From Microcaldota archaeon (lineage in GTDB: Archaea > Micrarchaeota > Micrarchaeia > Micrarchaeales > CABMGC01): a stretch of DNA of 32,858 bases. This document shows, in pieces, positions 16,293-24,260 of this stretch. Numbering within the stretch: the stretch's first letter is position 1; the number at the start of each line of letters is the position of its first letter. The stretch lies in NCBI GenBank assembly GCA_030040595.1, contig JASHTL010000064.1, forward strand, positions 1 through 32,858, in the 5' to 3' direction. Both the position numbers and the translations under genes were made by a program. Under the pieces are notes generated by a model that was not told the DNA's origin, ran no database searches, and was given only the letters and a program-made list of their open reading frames with translations.

Positions 16293-17189
16293 ATGGTTGT
16301 TATAAAGAAAAAGCAGATAGGCGACAAAACCTACTATTATCTTGGACATACGTATCGCCAACAAGGCAAAGTAAGGTACAAAGAGACATACCTAGGAAAT
16401 AAGGTACCTGCTGACATCGAAAATGTAAAGAAAGGATTCCTACAGCAACTATACAAGGAAAAATGGTTTGGCCTGTTTGAAAAGATAAAATTGGAATATG
16501 CTAAAGATCTCAAGAAAACACCGCCAGAAGTGTTAGAAAAGAATCTAGAAGCATTTATGATATCATTTACGTATAACACCAACAGAATAGAAGGCTCAAA
16601 ATTATCCCTCAAAGACACTGCATTGCTGTTGGAACATGGAATAACCCCTAAAGGCAGGCCCATTGGGGATGTAAAGGAAACTGAAGCACATAGAAAAGTA
16701 TTCTATGAGATGTTGGAATATGAAGGAGACTTATCCATAGGGATACTGCTCAAATGGCATAGAGAGTTATTTGGCGAGACAAAACCCGAAATAGCGGGTA
16801 AGATAAGAGATTACCAAGTCTATATTACTGGAACCAGATATAAACCCCCAAGCGCAATTGAGGTTCAGGCATACATCCTAGAGTTCTTCAGATGGTACAA
16901 CAGGGAAAAGAGTGCATTGAACCCTGTCGAACTTGCGGCTCTTATCCATGTAAAGTTTGAGGCAATTCACCCATTTGGTGATGGTAACGGCAGAATTGGA
17001 AGACTAATCATGAACTTCGTATTGCATAAGAACGATTACCCGATGTTAAACATACCATATACAAATAGGCTAGGTTATTATAACGCACTTGAAAAAGCGC
17101 AGATAAAAAAAACAGATTCAATCTTTGTCTTGTGGTTCTTCAGAAGGTACCTAAAAGAATGCGGCACGTATCTGCCAAGAAGTAAGTAA
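16293..17189 (+). CDS. Fic family protein (AMPylase-type) with inhibitory motif
   Basis: The 298-residue protein carries the Fic core H226-P-F-G-D-G-N-G-R234-I-G-R. The His acts in transferring AMP (or another phosphate-containing group) to a target hydroxyl. Upstream, T96-N-R-I-E100-G101 fits the (S/T)xxxE(G/N) inhibitory helix that keeps Fic proteins inactive until released. This copy is N-terminal to the core (class II-like). Residues 1-45 form a short basic beta-rich segment of unknown role. The start is leaderless from the TATA at 16262-16268. The gene is clearly AT-rich compared with flanking host genes. Its target cannot be read from sequence. No separate antitoxin is needed if the inhibitory helix works. 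Confidence 0.92.
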   Translation: MVVIKKKQIGDKTYYYLGHTYRQQGKVRYKETYLGNKVPADIENVKKGFLQQLYKEKWFGLFEKIKLEYAKDLKKTPPEVLEKNLEAFMISFTYNTNRIEGSKLSLKDTALLLEHGITPKGRPIGDVKETEAHRKVFYEMLEYEGDLSIGILLKWHRELFGETKPEIAGKIRDYQVYITGTRYKPPSAIEVQAYILEFFRWYNREKSALNPVELAALIHVKFEAIHPFGDGNGRIGRLIMNFVLHKNDYPMLNIPYTNRLGYYNALEKAQIKKTDSIFVLWFFRRYLKECGTYLPRSK

Positions 17190-17219
17190 ACTATTTCGCA
17201 CCAAGTTAAATGGACGTAG

Positions 17220-17230
17220 TGGACTCGGCG
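17220..17230. repeat. 11-base copy of the tRNA-Ala 3' end (site B)
   Basis: TGGACTCGGCG is identical to 19104-19114, in the same orientation, and lies between the fic and vapC genes. Flanking bases differ from the tRNA copy. Confidence 0.6.
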
Positions 17231-17300
17231 AAACCAGCAAATGAGTATGATGTAAGAACAACATTAGATAATGGTGTTTAATAGTACTTGATAGTATTCA

Positions 17301-17687
17301 CTAGCATTCTATTGTCTTGACTCCGGCTTTTCTAGCAAGGTTTGCCTGATTATTGTCGCAGGTCACTAATTCGTAAGCATTCTTTAGTGCTGCAGCTACA
17401 AACATAGCATCATATATCGACGAATTGTATTTCCTAGCAATTTCAAAGGCCTTACTCGTATGTTTTCTTTCCTCTATAAACCTAAAGGTATCAGGGTACC
17501 TCTCGAGAATCTCGACTGCCTTCTTATATTCAAGCTCATTCTTACGGACTTTTTTCAGAAGTGCGCTGCCTAGCTCTATCATGGAAAGTTCTATGCTTAT
17601 TGGTTCGTAGAGATACTTTTCAACCTCTTCCCATCCTGGCTCTTCTGAAAAGTACTTGACAATAACGGAGCTATCAATAAGCCTCAT
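17301..17687 (-). CDS. vapC: VapC-type PIN domain ribonuclease toxin
   Basis: The 128-residue PIN domain begins M-R-L-I-D5-S-S-V, with the acidic metal-binding residues at Asp5, Glu38, Asp93 (S-I-Y-D-A-M-F) and Asp111 (V-T-C-D-N-N). Such toxins cut RNA, in known cases tRNA or rRNA. The start at 17687 overlaps the end of the vapB gene by 14 bases, so the two are translated together, as expected for toxin and antitoxin. It is AT-rich and lies within the tRNA-bounded segment. Length and fold are normal, so it is probably functional. Confidence 0.92.
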   Translation of the reverse strand: MRLIDSSVIVKYFSEEPGWEEVEKYLYEPISIELSMIELGSALLKKVRKNELEYKKAVEILERYPDTFRFIEERKHTSKAFEIARKYNSSIYDAMFVAAALKNAYELVTCDNNQANLARKAGVKTIEC

Positions 17688-17892
17688 TTCTATCCTCCCT
17701 TATTGATTTCACCGCGAATCCGGCTTTAGATGGTTTTGAGGTTTTAATAATTTCTTTCAATTCGAGTAAGACTTTTTTGGCATTTGCCTTCCATGCAATA
17801 TCCTCTATGTATTCTTTTGGGTTTATGCCAGCCCTTTTGAGCTGTTCTGCAGTGCCACGCCTTACTCTAATACTGATTACTTCGGTGTCCAT
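17674..17892 (-). CDS. vapB: VapB-type antitoxin
   Basis: The 72-residue protein begins with a short beta strand, T-E-V-I-S-I-R-V, followed by R-R-G-T-A-E-Q-L-K-R-A-G and N-P-K-E-Y-I-E-D. This resembles a short ribbon-helix-helix DNA-binding domain, and a C-terminal tail likely wraps the toxin. It would neutralise VapC and repress its own promoter. The ATG at 17892 is placed by a minus-strand TATA at 17911-17920, giving a leaderless transcript. A palindrome lies between TATA and start. Confidence 0.85.
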   Translation of the reverse strand: MDTEVISIRVRRGTAEQLKRAGINPKEYIEDIAWKANAKKVLLELKEIIKTSKPSKAGFAVKSIREDRNEAY

Positions 17893-17897
17893 GATTA

Positions 17898-17909
17898 TAT
17901 GTCAGCATA
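17898..17909. promoter_or_regulatory. Palindrome between the vapB TATA and start, candidate operator
   Basis: TATG-TCAG-CATA is an inverted repeat with 4-base arms lying between the minus-strand TATA (17911-17920, AGATATATAA on the plus strand) and the vapB ATG. A second inverted repeat, AAACA-TTTC-TGTTT, lies on the other side of the TATA at about 17919-17932. Position suits autorepression. Confidence 0.4.
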
Positions 17910-18042
17910 CAGATATATAAACATTTCTGTTTACTTAGTCGATTACACAAATACCAGATGGGCTCGGTTATGGAAGATCTTCAAGTAATGGTTGTACTTT
18001 CACAATCGATAACTGGACATTCTATATATTTTTTGCAGGTGC

Positions 18043-18954
18043 TTACCTTTGCATATACGTGTCCACTTCAGAACGAACAGGTAAAGAAGAAGACGCTCCT
18101 AAACGCTGGACACTTAGTGCCGCAGCTTTATTGGCAAAGCTGAGTGCATCATTCAACGATTTTTGTTCTGACAATGCAACTGCAAAAGCCCCAGCAAAGC
18201 AATCACCTGCAGCAGTAGTATCAATTGCATTTACTTTAATCCCTTCCACTCTGACTTCTCCATGCTGATTAATACAGAGCGCACCTTTTGCACCCAAAGT
18301 AACAATTATTGTCTGGTCTTTCCTAGCTTTTACTTTATTTGCATAGTTTTTAATGGTCTCTATGTCCTCAGTAACTGTTTTGTTTGCAAAGAAGGCAACC
18401 TCATGCTCATTTACTATTAAATAATCTGCAAGGATAAGGAGCTCTTTAGAGCATTTCGCAGCTGGTGCTGGGTTAAGTATCGTCTTAGCGCCTGCGATCT
18501 TGGCTCTTTTGAAGAGTGATAGTATTGTTTCTTGTGGTATCTCGAATTGTGATAAGAGAATGTCAGAGCTGCCCAGCTTTATTGAAGATACATCATCAGC
18601 AGATACTTTGGCATTGCTTCCAAGGACTACCACTATTGAGTTTTGCGAATCTTTATCAACACATATAATAGCCGTGCCAGTTGGTGTGCCCTTTGTAAAT
18701 CTTATCCCATCGACCTTCATCTTTTCCTTTTTCAAGACTTCATATATTGACCTTCCAAAATCATCTTCTCCCACCCTGCCTATGAATTCTACGTTACCAT
18801 TAAGTCTGCTTGCCGCAATTGCCTGGTTAGAACCCTTACCACCAAGTATAAAATGAAGACTATCCCCCAGTACTGTTTCACCCGGTTTTGGCATTTTATC
18901 TGTTCTAGTGACAACATCCATGTTAATGCTGCCAACAACGACTATCTTCCCCAT
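18043..18954 (-). CDS. rbsK: Ribokinase (PfkB family sugar kinase)
   Basis: The 303-residue protein has the PfkB signatures in order: G-S-I-N-M-D at 8-13, G-G-K-G-S-N-Q-A at 38-45 (sugar binding), N-P-A-P-A near 161-165, and D245-T-T-A-A-G-D251, with the catalytic base Asp251. The DTTAAGD form is common in ribokinases, which turn ribose into ribose-5-phosphate. The substrate of archaeal PfkB proteins can also be a nucleoside, so ribose is likely but not certain. The gene is AT-rich. It lies alone between VapBC and the tRNA, within the probable integrated segment. No ribose transporter lies nearby. Confidence 0.9.
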   Translation of the reverse strand: MGKIVVVGSINMDVVTRTDKMPKPGETVLGDSLHFILGGKGSNQAIAASRLNGNVEFIGRVGEDDFGRSIYEVLKKEKMKVDGIRFTKGTPTGTAIICVDKDSQNSIVVVLGSNAKVSADDVSSIKLGSSDILLSQFEIPQETILSLFKRAKIAGAKTILNPAPAAKCSKELLILADYLIVNEHEVAFFANKTVTEDIETIKNYANKVKARKDQTIIVTLGAKGALCINQHGEVRVEGIKVNAIDTTAAGDCFAGAFAVALSEQKSLNDALSFANKAAALSVQRLGASSSLPVRSEVDTYMQR

Positions 18955-19103
18955 TTATTTGCCTCGATACCTTACTTATGATTGTTAATAATTAAGATAC
19001 TATCTTACTCTGGACAGATCGACGCAGGATTCCCATACCATGTATCATAAGCTTTATATCATTTTCAGGGGTCCACTGCGCCAGTCCACAAAGGAAACGT
19101 AAT

Positions 19104-19177
19104 TGGACTCGGCGGGATTCGAACCCGCGACCTCGCCGTTGCGAACGGCGCGCAAACTACCGCTGTGCTACGAGCCC
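19104..19177 (-). tRNA. tRNA-Ala (anticodon CGC)
   Basis: The minus strand folds as a standard cloverleaf. The acceptor GGGCTCG pairs with CGAGTCC and contains G3-U70, the alanine identity pair. The anticodon stem CGCCG/CGGCG holds loop TTCGCAA with anticodon CGC. The T arm is GCGGG-TTCGAAT-CCCGC. The discriminator is A73, and CCA is not encoded, so the CCA-adding enzyme at 20644 would complete it. No intron is seen. The end of the LAGLIDADG gene overlaps its first ten bases, and its 3' end is copied at sites A and B. Confidence 0.95.
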
Positions 19178-20178
19178 TTTGGTAATAGTCTACCTGTCTT
19201 TATCCATTGGCCATACCTTTCTTTTATCAAAGGATGCGATGTACCTATATTGTACATCCATCTTCTTATATTCCTATTACCACGCAAAACTACGTCTCCC
19301 GAGTCTCGTTTATTTTGCCAATGAACATATGCTGGGAAATCTAAATTGTTTAGTAATTCTCCCATATCATAAAGGAACGACTTACTCCCACTAGATATTT
19401 TAAGTTCTAGATATTTGTAATCCTCGTCTTTTCTCGCGTATAGACAACCATCTGTATCAAGCAAACCACGCAACACTGACGCTTTAACATCTATTGGACT
19501 ATTGAATATCTGCTCTGTTATTCTCAATTTATTCTTCTTTTCACCTATGGGCATACCTAATGAATTAAAATAATCGAATATTAGTCTACTTTTTATCGGA
19601 ATGCCTATTACGTGTTCACTTGATCGTTTATAATAGTAACCCGATAAATTAAACCTCCTCTGTAAAATTGGTATTACATAATCTAGATAATAATGTAAAT
19701 CGTCGGTCATATTCCCAGTAAATAAGGTCTGATAGCACCAACGGTTTTCGTATGTAGAGAAAAATTTTGACAAGCATCCATCTCCCATGCAAATGCCTAC
19801 CAACTCCCATATTTGCGGATCCACCTGCGGTAAGTCCACTGTATGTCTAAAACTTCTAACGAATGCCATTCTTGAGTTTATCTGATTTTTATATTTCCTA
19901 TAAGATTCTAGACCTCCGAGGCGGTTTCCCCAATTGGAAGGATAGGTTTCTATGCCCTTTGAAACTTTTCTTTTAATATCTGGCGAAGATATGTCCAGAA
20001 GTTCATTAAAAACCTCTTCAGGTATAAGTCTAGTACCAGAACACCAATTCTTAACTGCAGAATAACCGTACCCTAATTTTTTACTTAGGTCTATTATAGA
20101 AATTTGATTATCTTGCAGAATATTGTCAAATAAGAGTGCTCGTGATTCATCATTAAGTCTTATTCTATCCCCACCCAT
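19168..20178 (-). CDS. LAGLIDADG homing endonuclease-like protein with N-terminal HTH
   Basis: The 336-residue protein contains two dodecapeptide motifs, E-L-V-G-I-C-M-G-D-G-C at 125-135 and V-L-R-G-L-L-D-T-D-G-C at 235-245, each with the acidic residue needed for metal-dependent DNA cleavage. Residues 10-55 look like a helix-turn-helix (I-D-L-S-K-K-L-G-Y-G-Y-S-A-V-K-N-W). It is free-standing, not within an intron or intein. A minus-strand TATA at about 20205-20217 precedes the ATG at 20178. It is AT-rich, a sign of transfer. Its TAG stop is formed by tRNA positions 8-10, so it ends inside the tRNA-Ala gene. The protein looks intact. Confidence 0.85.
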   Translation of the reverse strand: MGGDRIRLNDESRALLFDNILQDNQISIIDLSKKLGYGYSAVKNWCSGTRLIPEEVFNELLDISSPDIKRKVSKGIETYPSNWGNRLGGLESYRKYKNQINSRMAFVRSFRHTVDLPQVDPQIWELVGICMGDGCLSKFFSTYENRWCYQTLFTGNMTDDLHYYLDYVIPILQRRFNLSGYYYKRSSEHVIGIPIKSRLIFDYFNSLGMPIGEKKNKLRITEQIFNSPIDVKASVLRGLLDTDGCLYARKDEDYKYLELKISSGSKSFLYDMGELLNNLDFPAYVHWQNKRDSGDVVLRGNRNIRRWMYNIGTSHPLIKERYGQWIKTGRLLPKGS

Positions 20179-20289
20179 TCAGATCCGATTATAATAAAAA
20201 CCTCAGATTATTTATACCATTGGACAGCGTGGCTGACAAAGATATCAAGCGTTATAAGCTTTACATTGGGAAGTAATATCGGTGCGCCA

Positions 20290-20622
20290 ATGGCAGTGCA
20301 ATATCTGGGGTACATACTGATCGGGCTGGGCATAGCGATAATACTGCTTGCCCTGGTCCTCGGATACGGGGTCTACATAAGCGCGAGCGGAAACATCAAC
20401 AGCGCTGCGCTTGCCAGTCCAAGCAGAAACAGCACGATCAACGGCTCAGTGAGCACGCTCGCCAGCAACCTTCAGAATACCGCTACCGTAGGAACGTACA
20501 CTGCAATAGAGATAGCAGTGCTCTTCCTGATAGCATCGATAGGGTACAAGCTTTCGTACCTCGGGCTGCAGATGAACGGCAGGCAGAGCACGCCGGGCAA
20601 GCAGGCCAAAATGAACGATTGA
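20290..20622 (+). CDS. Small two-segment membrane protein
   Basis: The 110-residue protein has hydrophobic segments at about 8-30 and 75-98, an outward loop rich in Ser/Asn with N-x-S/T sequons, and a short basic tail. A TATA-like CGTTATAAGC at 20250-20259 favours the ATG at 20290 over the in-frame TTG at 20266, which is too close to the TATA. It lies 21 bases before the CCA-adding enzyme gene and is probably its operon leader. Function is unknown. Confidence 0.7.
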   Translation: MAVQYLGYILIGLGIAIILLALVLGYGVYISASGNINSAALASPSRNSTINGSVSTLASNLQNTATVGTYTAIEIAVLFLIASIGYKLSYLGLQMNGRQSTPGKQAKMND

Positions 20623-20643
20623 TTCGGGAAACAGGTTGAGAAC

Positions 20644-22023
20644 ATGGAAGTCAGGAAGATAAGAAAGGCTGAGCAGGTATTCGCGCGTGCGCTCTCCGAG
20701 GTAAAGCCAAGTGCCGTAGAGACTAACGCAACCATAGCGAGCATAAACACGGTAATGCACAGGCTCGGCAAGATCGTCGACAACGGCGTAGAGCTCAAGG
20801 TCGTCGGCTCCATAGCCAGGGGCACAAACCTCAAAGGCGATTCCGATGTGGACATATTCGTACTGTTCCACAAGAAAACCGACACGAAGGAGCTTGTGAA
20901 GAAGGGCCTGGCATACGGAAAAATCCTTGCAAGCGGCAAGCGCGACAGGTATGAGATAAAGTACGCGGAACATCCGTACATAAGGATCTACCTTGACGAG
21001 CTCGCGGTCAGGATAGACCTGGTGCCGGCGCTGAAGATAGACAGCATAGAGGAGATGGGCACCACAGTGGACAGGACGCCGATGCATGCTGATTTCATAA
21101 ACTCCAACCTAAGCGAGAAGCAGAGGGACGAGGCGCGCGTGCTCAAGTACCTGCTCAAGGAACACAACATATACGGTGCGGAGGTAAAGGTTGGCGGATT
21201 CCCCGGATACCTGTGCGAGATACTGATATACCAGTTCGGTTCGCTGCTCAGGCTTCTAGATAACGCGGCAATGTTCAGCCTTCCCGTCATACTCGACCCG
21301 AAAACGAAGAACAAGCTCAGCGACAAGTCCATTGCAAAGAGGTTCAGCTCCGATTTCGTGGTAATAGACCCTGTCGATCCTGACAGGAATGTCGCAGCCG
21401 GCGTATCTCAGGAATCGCTGGCGAGATTCGTGCTCCTGGCACGCCGCTTCGTCGCAGATCCGAGCATGAAATGCTTCTACGGGCAAGGTTTCTCCGACAC
21501 GTCTGCTAGGAACATGGTCGGCAGGTTCGTGAAAAGCTCCGGCCTGTCAGTGTATCTACTCTCCGCAAAGGTCCCTGATAAGAGCGAGGATGTGGTCTGG
21601 CCGCAGCTAAGGAAGGTTGCAAACATGGTTGCGGAACTGGCCTCGCGCTACGATTACGAAATCTACCTTACAATACCATGGATAGCGAACGGGTCAGGAA
21701 ACGTACTCTTTATAATGCCCGACTCAAGGGTCAGGGCCCGCATGCTTAAAGGCCCCGATGTCTTCATGCGCGACGCATCTAACAATTTCATAAAGACGCA
21801 CAAGGCCGCAATGGGCACGATTATCAGGGGATCATCCATCTACACCATAGAGAGGAACAGGTACCAGAGCATGGAGGACTTCCTGAGAGGAGTGCTCAAG
21901 AACGGAACGGTGGTAAGGCACAAGGACATAAATCTCAAGTCCGCTAAGCTCTACATCAATAAGATACCAAAGGAGCTCTCGGAGAGCGCCTATTCCGAGA
22001 TACTTAAGCGGATAACCCTGTAG
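20644..22023 (+). CDS. cca: CCA tRNA nucleotidyltransferase, archaeal class I
   Basis: The 459-residue protein adds CCA to tRNA 3' ends. The nucleotidyltransferase motif V-G-S-I-A-R-G-T-N-L-K-G-D-S-D-V-D starts at about residue 54, with metal-binding Asp68 and Asp70, and the third carboxylate Asp124 is in V-R-I-D-L-V-P-A. The length is normal for archaeal class I enzymes, with the tRNA-binding body and tail following the catalytic head. The tRNA in this window lacks an encoded CCA, so the enzyme is needed. It follows a small membrane gene by 21 bases and precedes a J-domain gene by 18, on one strand, a probable operon. Confidence 0.96.
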   Translation: MEVRKIRKAEQVFARALSEVKPSAVETNATIASINTVMHRLGKIVDNGVELKVVGSIARGTNLKGDSDVDIFVLFHKKTDTKELVKKGLAYGKILASGKRDRYEIKYAEHPYIRIYLDELAVRIDLVPALKIDSIEEMGTTVDRTPMHADFINSNLSEKQRDEARVLKYLLKEHNIYGAEVKVGGFPGYLCEILIYQFGSLLRLLDNAAMFSLPVILDPKTKNKLSDKSIAKRFSSDFVVIDPVDPDRNVAAGVSQESLARFVLLARRFVADPSMKCFYGQGFSDTSARNMVGRFVKSSGLSVYLLSAKVPDKSEDVVWPQLRKVANMVAELASRYDYEIYLTIPWIANGSGNVLFIMPDSRVRARMLKGPDVFMRDASNNFIKTHKAAMGTIIRGSSIYTIERNRYQSMEDFLRGVLKNGTVVRHKDINLKSAKLYINKIPKELSESAYSEILKRITL

Positions 22024-22041
22024 GCAGAATCGGTTGTTGGC

Positions 22042-22848
22042 ATGGGATTCCTGGACGGAGTGGCTGGAAGGCTCAAGAAGTTCAGCGATGGCAGGATCGA
22101 AGGCAGGGTCGAGAGGATAACAAGGGAGACCGAGAGGATCGAATCGCAGTTCAGGGCCGAGGCAAAGAAATTCGGCATTGAGATATACAGGACGGCATCG
22201 AGGAACTACTACGAGATACTGGGGATAAGGTACACCAACGACCAGAAGCAGATCAGGGACGCGTATCTGAGGCTGATAAAGAGGTACCACCCCGACGTGA
22301 GCAGCGACGTCTCGGCCAAGGAAAGGTCCGAGGAGATTAACGAGGCGTACGGCGTGCTCAAGGACAGGTCGAAGAAACTCGATTATGACACCGCCTTCTC
22401 CAAGGGCACGAACCGGCTTGGCGCCGGAGCAAGCAGGGCCATGTCCGACGCGCTGCTCAAGAGGTACATGGAAATGCGCGAGAAGGAGTTCAACGAGTTC
22501 AGGGAAAGGATCTCCACGCCACAGTATAAGGATGCGATAAAATCTGCAATAGAGGATGTTACCGACTGGAAAAAGAGATTCAAGAAGTCGGAGAGCTACG
22601 TCTTCGGCCCGATTCTTGACCAGGCCAGGTCGATCCGGAAGCTAGGAAGGGTAAACAGTTCCATATTGAAGAGCAAATACGGATCCAGGTATTACGAGAA
22701 ACTGAGCAGGAACGCAAGGACTCTTGCGATGCTCTCCGAATCCGCATCAGAGATAGAGAAGGGAATAGCGGCTGTCGCTGCAAGCACAAGGTCGAAAATC
22801 GGAGAAGATGAGGAAAAGATAGCGCGCAGGCTGCGCGCATCGGTGTAA
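22042..22848 (+). CDS. J-domain protein (type III)
   Basis: A J domain lies at about residues 54-117, with R-N-Y-Y-E-I-L-G-I at its start and the H83-P-D85 motif that stimulates Hsp70 ATPase. There is no Gly/Phe-rich region or zinc centre, so it is a type III J protein rather than true DnaJ. The N-terminal 50 residues and the region after the J domain are charged helices, likely coiled coil. It sits between the CCA-adding enzyme and a histidine phosphatase, with only two bases before the next start. It may recruit Hsp70 to a particular client, unknown here. Confidence 0.9.
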   Translation: MGFLDGVAGRLKKFSDGRIEGRVERITRETERIESQFRAEAKKFGIEIYRTASRNYYEILGIRYTNDQKQIRDAYLRLIKRYHPDVSSDVSAKERSEEINEAYGVLKDRSKKLDYDTAFSKGTNRLGAGASRAMSDALLKRYMEMREKEFNEFRERISTPQYKDAIKSAIEDVTDWKKRFKKSESYVFGPILDQARSIRKLGRVNSSILKSKYGSRYYEKLSRNARTLAMLSESASEIEKGIAAVAASTRSKIGEDEEKIARRLRASV

Positions 22849-22850
22849 GC

Positions 22851-23474
22851 ATGAGACTCATATTGATAAGGCACGGGCGGACGCATTCGAATGCGAAGAG
22901 CATAGTTCAGGGCGACCTTGACAGCCTGAACAGGGAGGGCATATCGCAGGCAAGGCGCGCTGCCAAACGCCTCAGGAAAGAGGAAATAGACGTCATATTC
23001 TCGAGCGACATGAAGAGGGCAAGGCAGACAACCAGGGAGATAGTCAAGTTCCATGACGTTCCTGTATACTACGTCAAGGACATAAGGGAGAGGAACTCAG
23101 GAGCACTAAGAGGAAAACCGCTCGAGCGTATGCTTGAAGAGATGCGCAGGAGCGGAGTGCCTGCGCACAAATACGCGCCGAAGAACGGAGAGAGCATAGC
23201 CCAGGTGCGGAAGAGGGCCATCAAGTTCATCAGGAAGCTCCATGGCAGGTATAGGGACAAGACCGTGCTGCTTGTAACGCACGGACATGTCATAAGGGGA
23301 ATAGCCTCGTTCTATCTGGGGCTCCCGCTGGAGAGGCTTGTTGACGTGCCTGTGAAGAACACCGGAGTAATGATAATACGCTTTGAGGGAAAGAAGGCAC
23401 GGAAGGTGAAGGACGAGATGTTCCTCTGGAAATTGGAAAGATCAAGGCGCGCTGCCAAGCATGCCGGCAACTAG
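22851..23474 (+). CDS. Histidine phosphatase family (phosphoglycerate mutase-like)
   Basis: The 207-residue protein starts with the catalytic R7-H8-G9 motif (LILIRHGRT). It also has S-S-D-M-K-R-A-R-Q-T and a second His in L-V-T-H-G-H-V-I-R-G, both typical of the family. It removes phosphate from a small molecule or phosphoprotein. The substrate is unknown, and mutase activity is unlikely without further evidence. The start follows the J-domain gene by two bases. The C-terminal tail is Arg/Lys-rich. Its last 33 bases overlap the end of the convergent zinc-ribbon gene. Confidence 0.9.
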   Translation: MRLILIRHGRTHSNAKSIVQGDLDSLNREGISQARRAAKRLRKEEIDVIFSSDMKRARQTTREIVKFHDVPVYYVKDIRERNSGALRGKPLERMLEEMRRSGVPAHKYAPKNGESIAQVRKRAIKFIRKLHGRYRDKTVLLVTHGHVIRGIASFYLGLPLERLVDVPVKNTGVMIIRFEGKKARKVKDEMFLWKLERSRRAAKHAGN

Positions 23475-24251
23475 CATGCCCTTTGCAGTAAGCCTGACAT
23501 GCCTGCTTTTCAGCACAGAGCCAACGCCCCTCTCCTCGACCAGCGAGAGTCTGGCGAGATCCTTCACCTGCTCCTCTATAAGCCCCTGGGTCCTGTGCAC
23601 AGGGCTCTTCTCCATTATCCTCCTTGCAAGATCCTGCACCTTGCTCTCGCCGGATTTTGCCAGGTCAACAAGTATCTGCTCCATGTAGCCCCTGTCGCCT
23701 ATGAACGCCACAACGGTTCCGTCGCCAAGCTGGACCGCCTTTGGCATCGCGTCGTTTATCCTCCAGACATTGAACCTGTTGATCAGCGACGCATACGATC
23801 CTGTCTTTGACTTCTCGCGCTCCGCGTCTGCAGCATGCTTCTCGCAAAGGTAGACGCTCTTGCCCTCGCTCAGCCTTATGAATATTTCCGCGGGCTCATA
23901 ACGCGCCTCCTCGTTGTAGCAGATGTCGCAGCAGAAGATCGCGGTCATAACATCCTGCTTTACCCCTGCCTTTATCTCCTTCATCCTGTACTGCTGTATG
24001 CCGGTGACCTTGTAGAGGTAGCCGCACTCCCTGCATCTCGAGACTATGCTCCAGTTGGTTCCGTGCGAGTCCGCAGGGGAGACCATGACCTTGAATTGCG
24101 GAGTGGTGGGTGTCATCGCCTCAGTGCTGAAATCCGGCCTCTCCGCATAGAATGCATCCTGCTCCGTGTCCTTCAGGCAGACAGGGCATCTTCTTATGAC
24201 AAGTTCAAGGGGATGCAGCACCATCCTTTTCTTCGACGACAACAGGACCAT
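23442..24251 (-). CDS. Zinc-ribbon protein with C-terminal winged-helix-like domain
   Basis: The 269-residue protein has Cys pairs at C22/C25 (RCPVC) and C73/C76 (RCREC), Cys107/108/111 (CCDIC) and Cys136 (LCEKH), enough for two zinc sites. The last 75 residues look like a winged helix: E-S-K-V-Q-D-L-A-R-R-I, then a strand ending in V-R-L-T-A-K-G-M. This suggests a nucleic-acid-binding or regulatory role. No family is recognised. The start at 24251 is preferred because AGGTG, a Shine-Dalgarno block, lies 6 bases before it. That block overlaps the stop of the upstream threonine-synthase-like gene, so the two are co-transcribed. Confidence 0.75.
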   Translation of the reverse strand: MVLLSSKKRMVLHPLELVIRRCPVCLKDTEQDAFYAERPDFSTEAMTPTTPQFKVMVSPADSHGTNWSIVSRCRECGYLYKVTGIQQYRMKEIKAGVKQDVMTAIFCCDICYNEEARYEPAEIFIRLSEGKSVYLCEKHAADAEREKSKTGSYASLINRFNVWRINDAMPKAVQLGDGTVVAFIGDRGYMEQILVDLAKSGESKVQDLARRIMEKSPVHRTQGLIEEQVKDLARLSLVEERGVGSVLKSRHVRLTAKGMLVAGMLGSAP

Positions 24252-24260
24252 GCTATGCAC

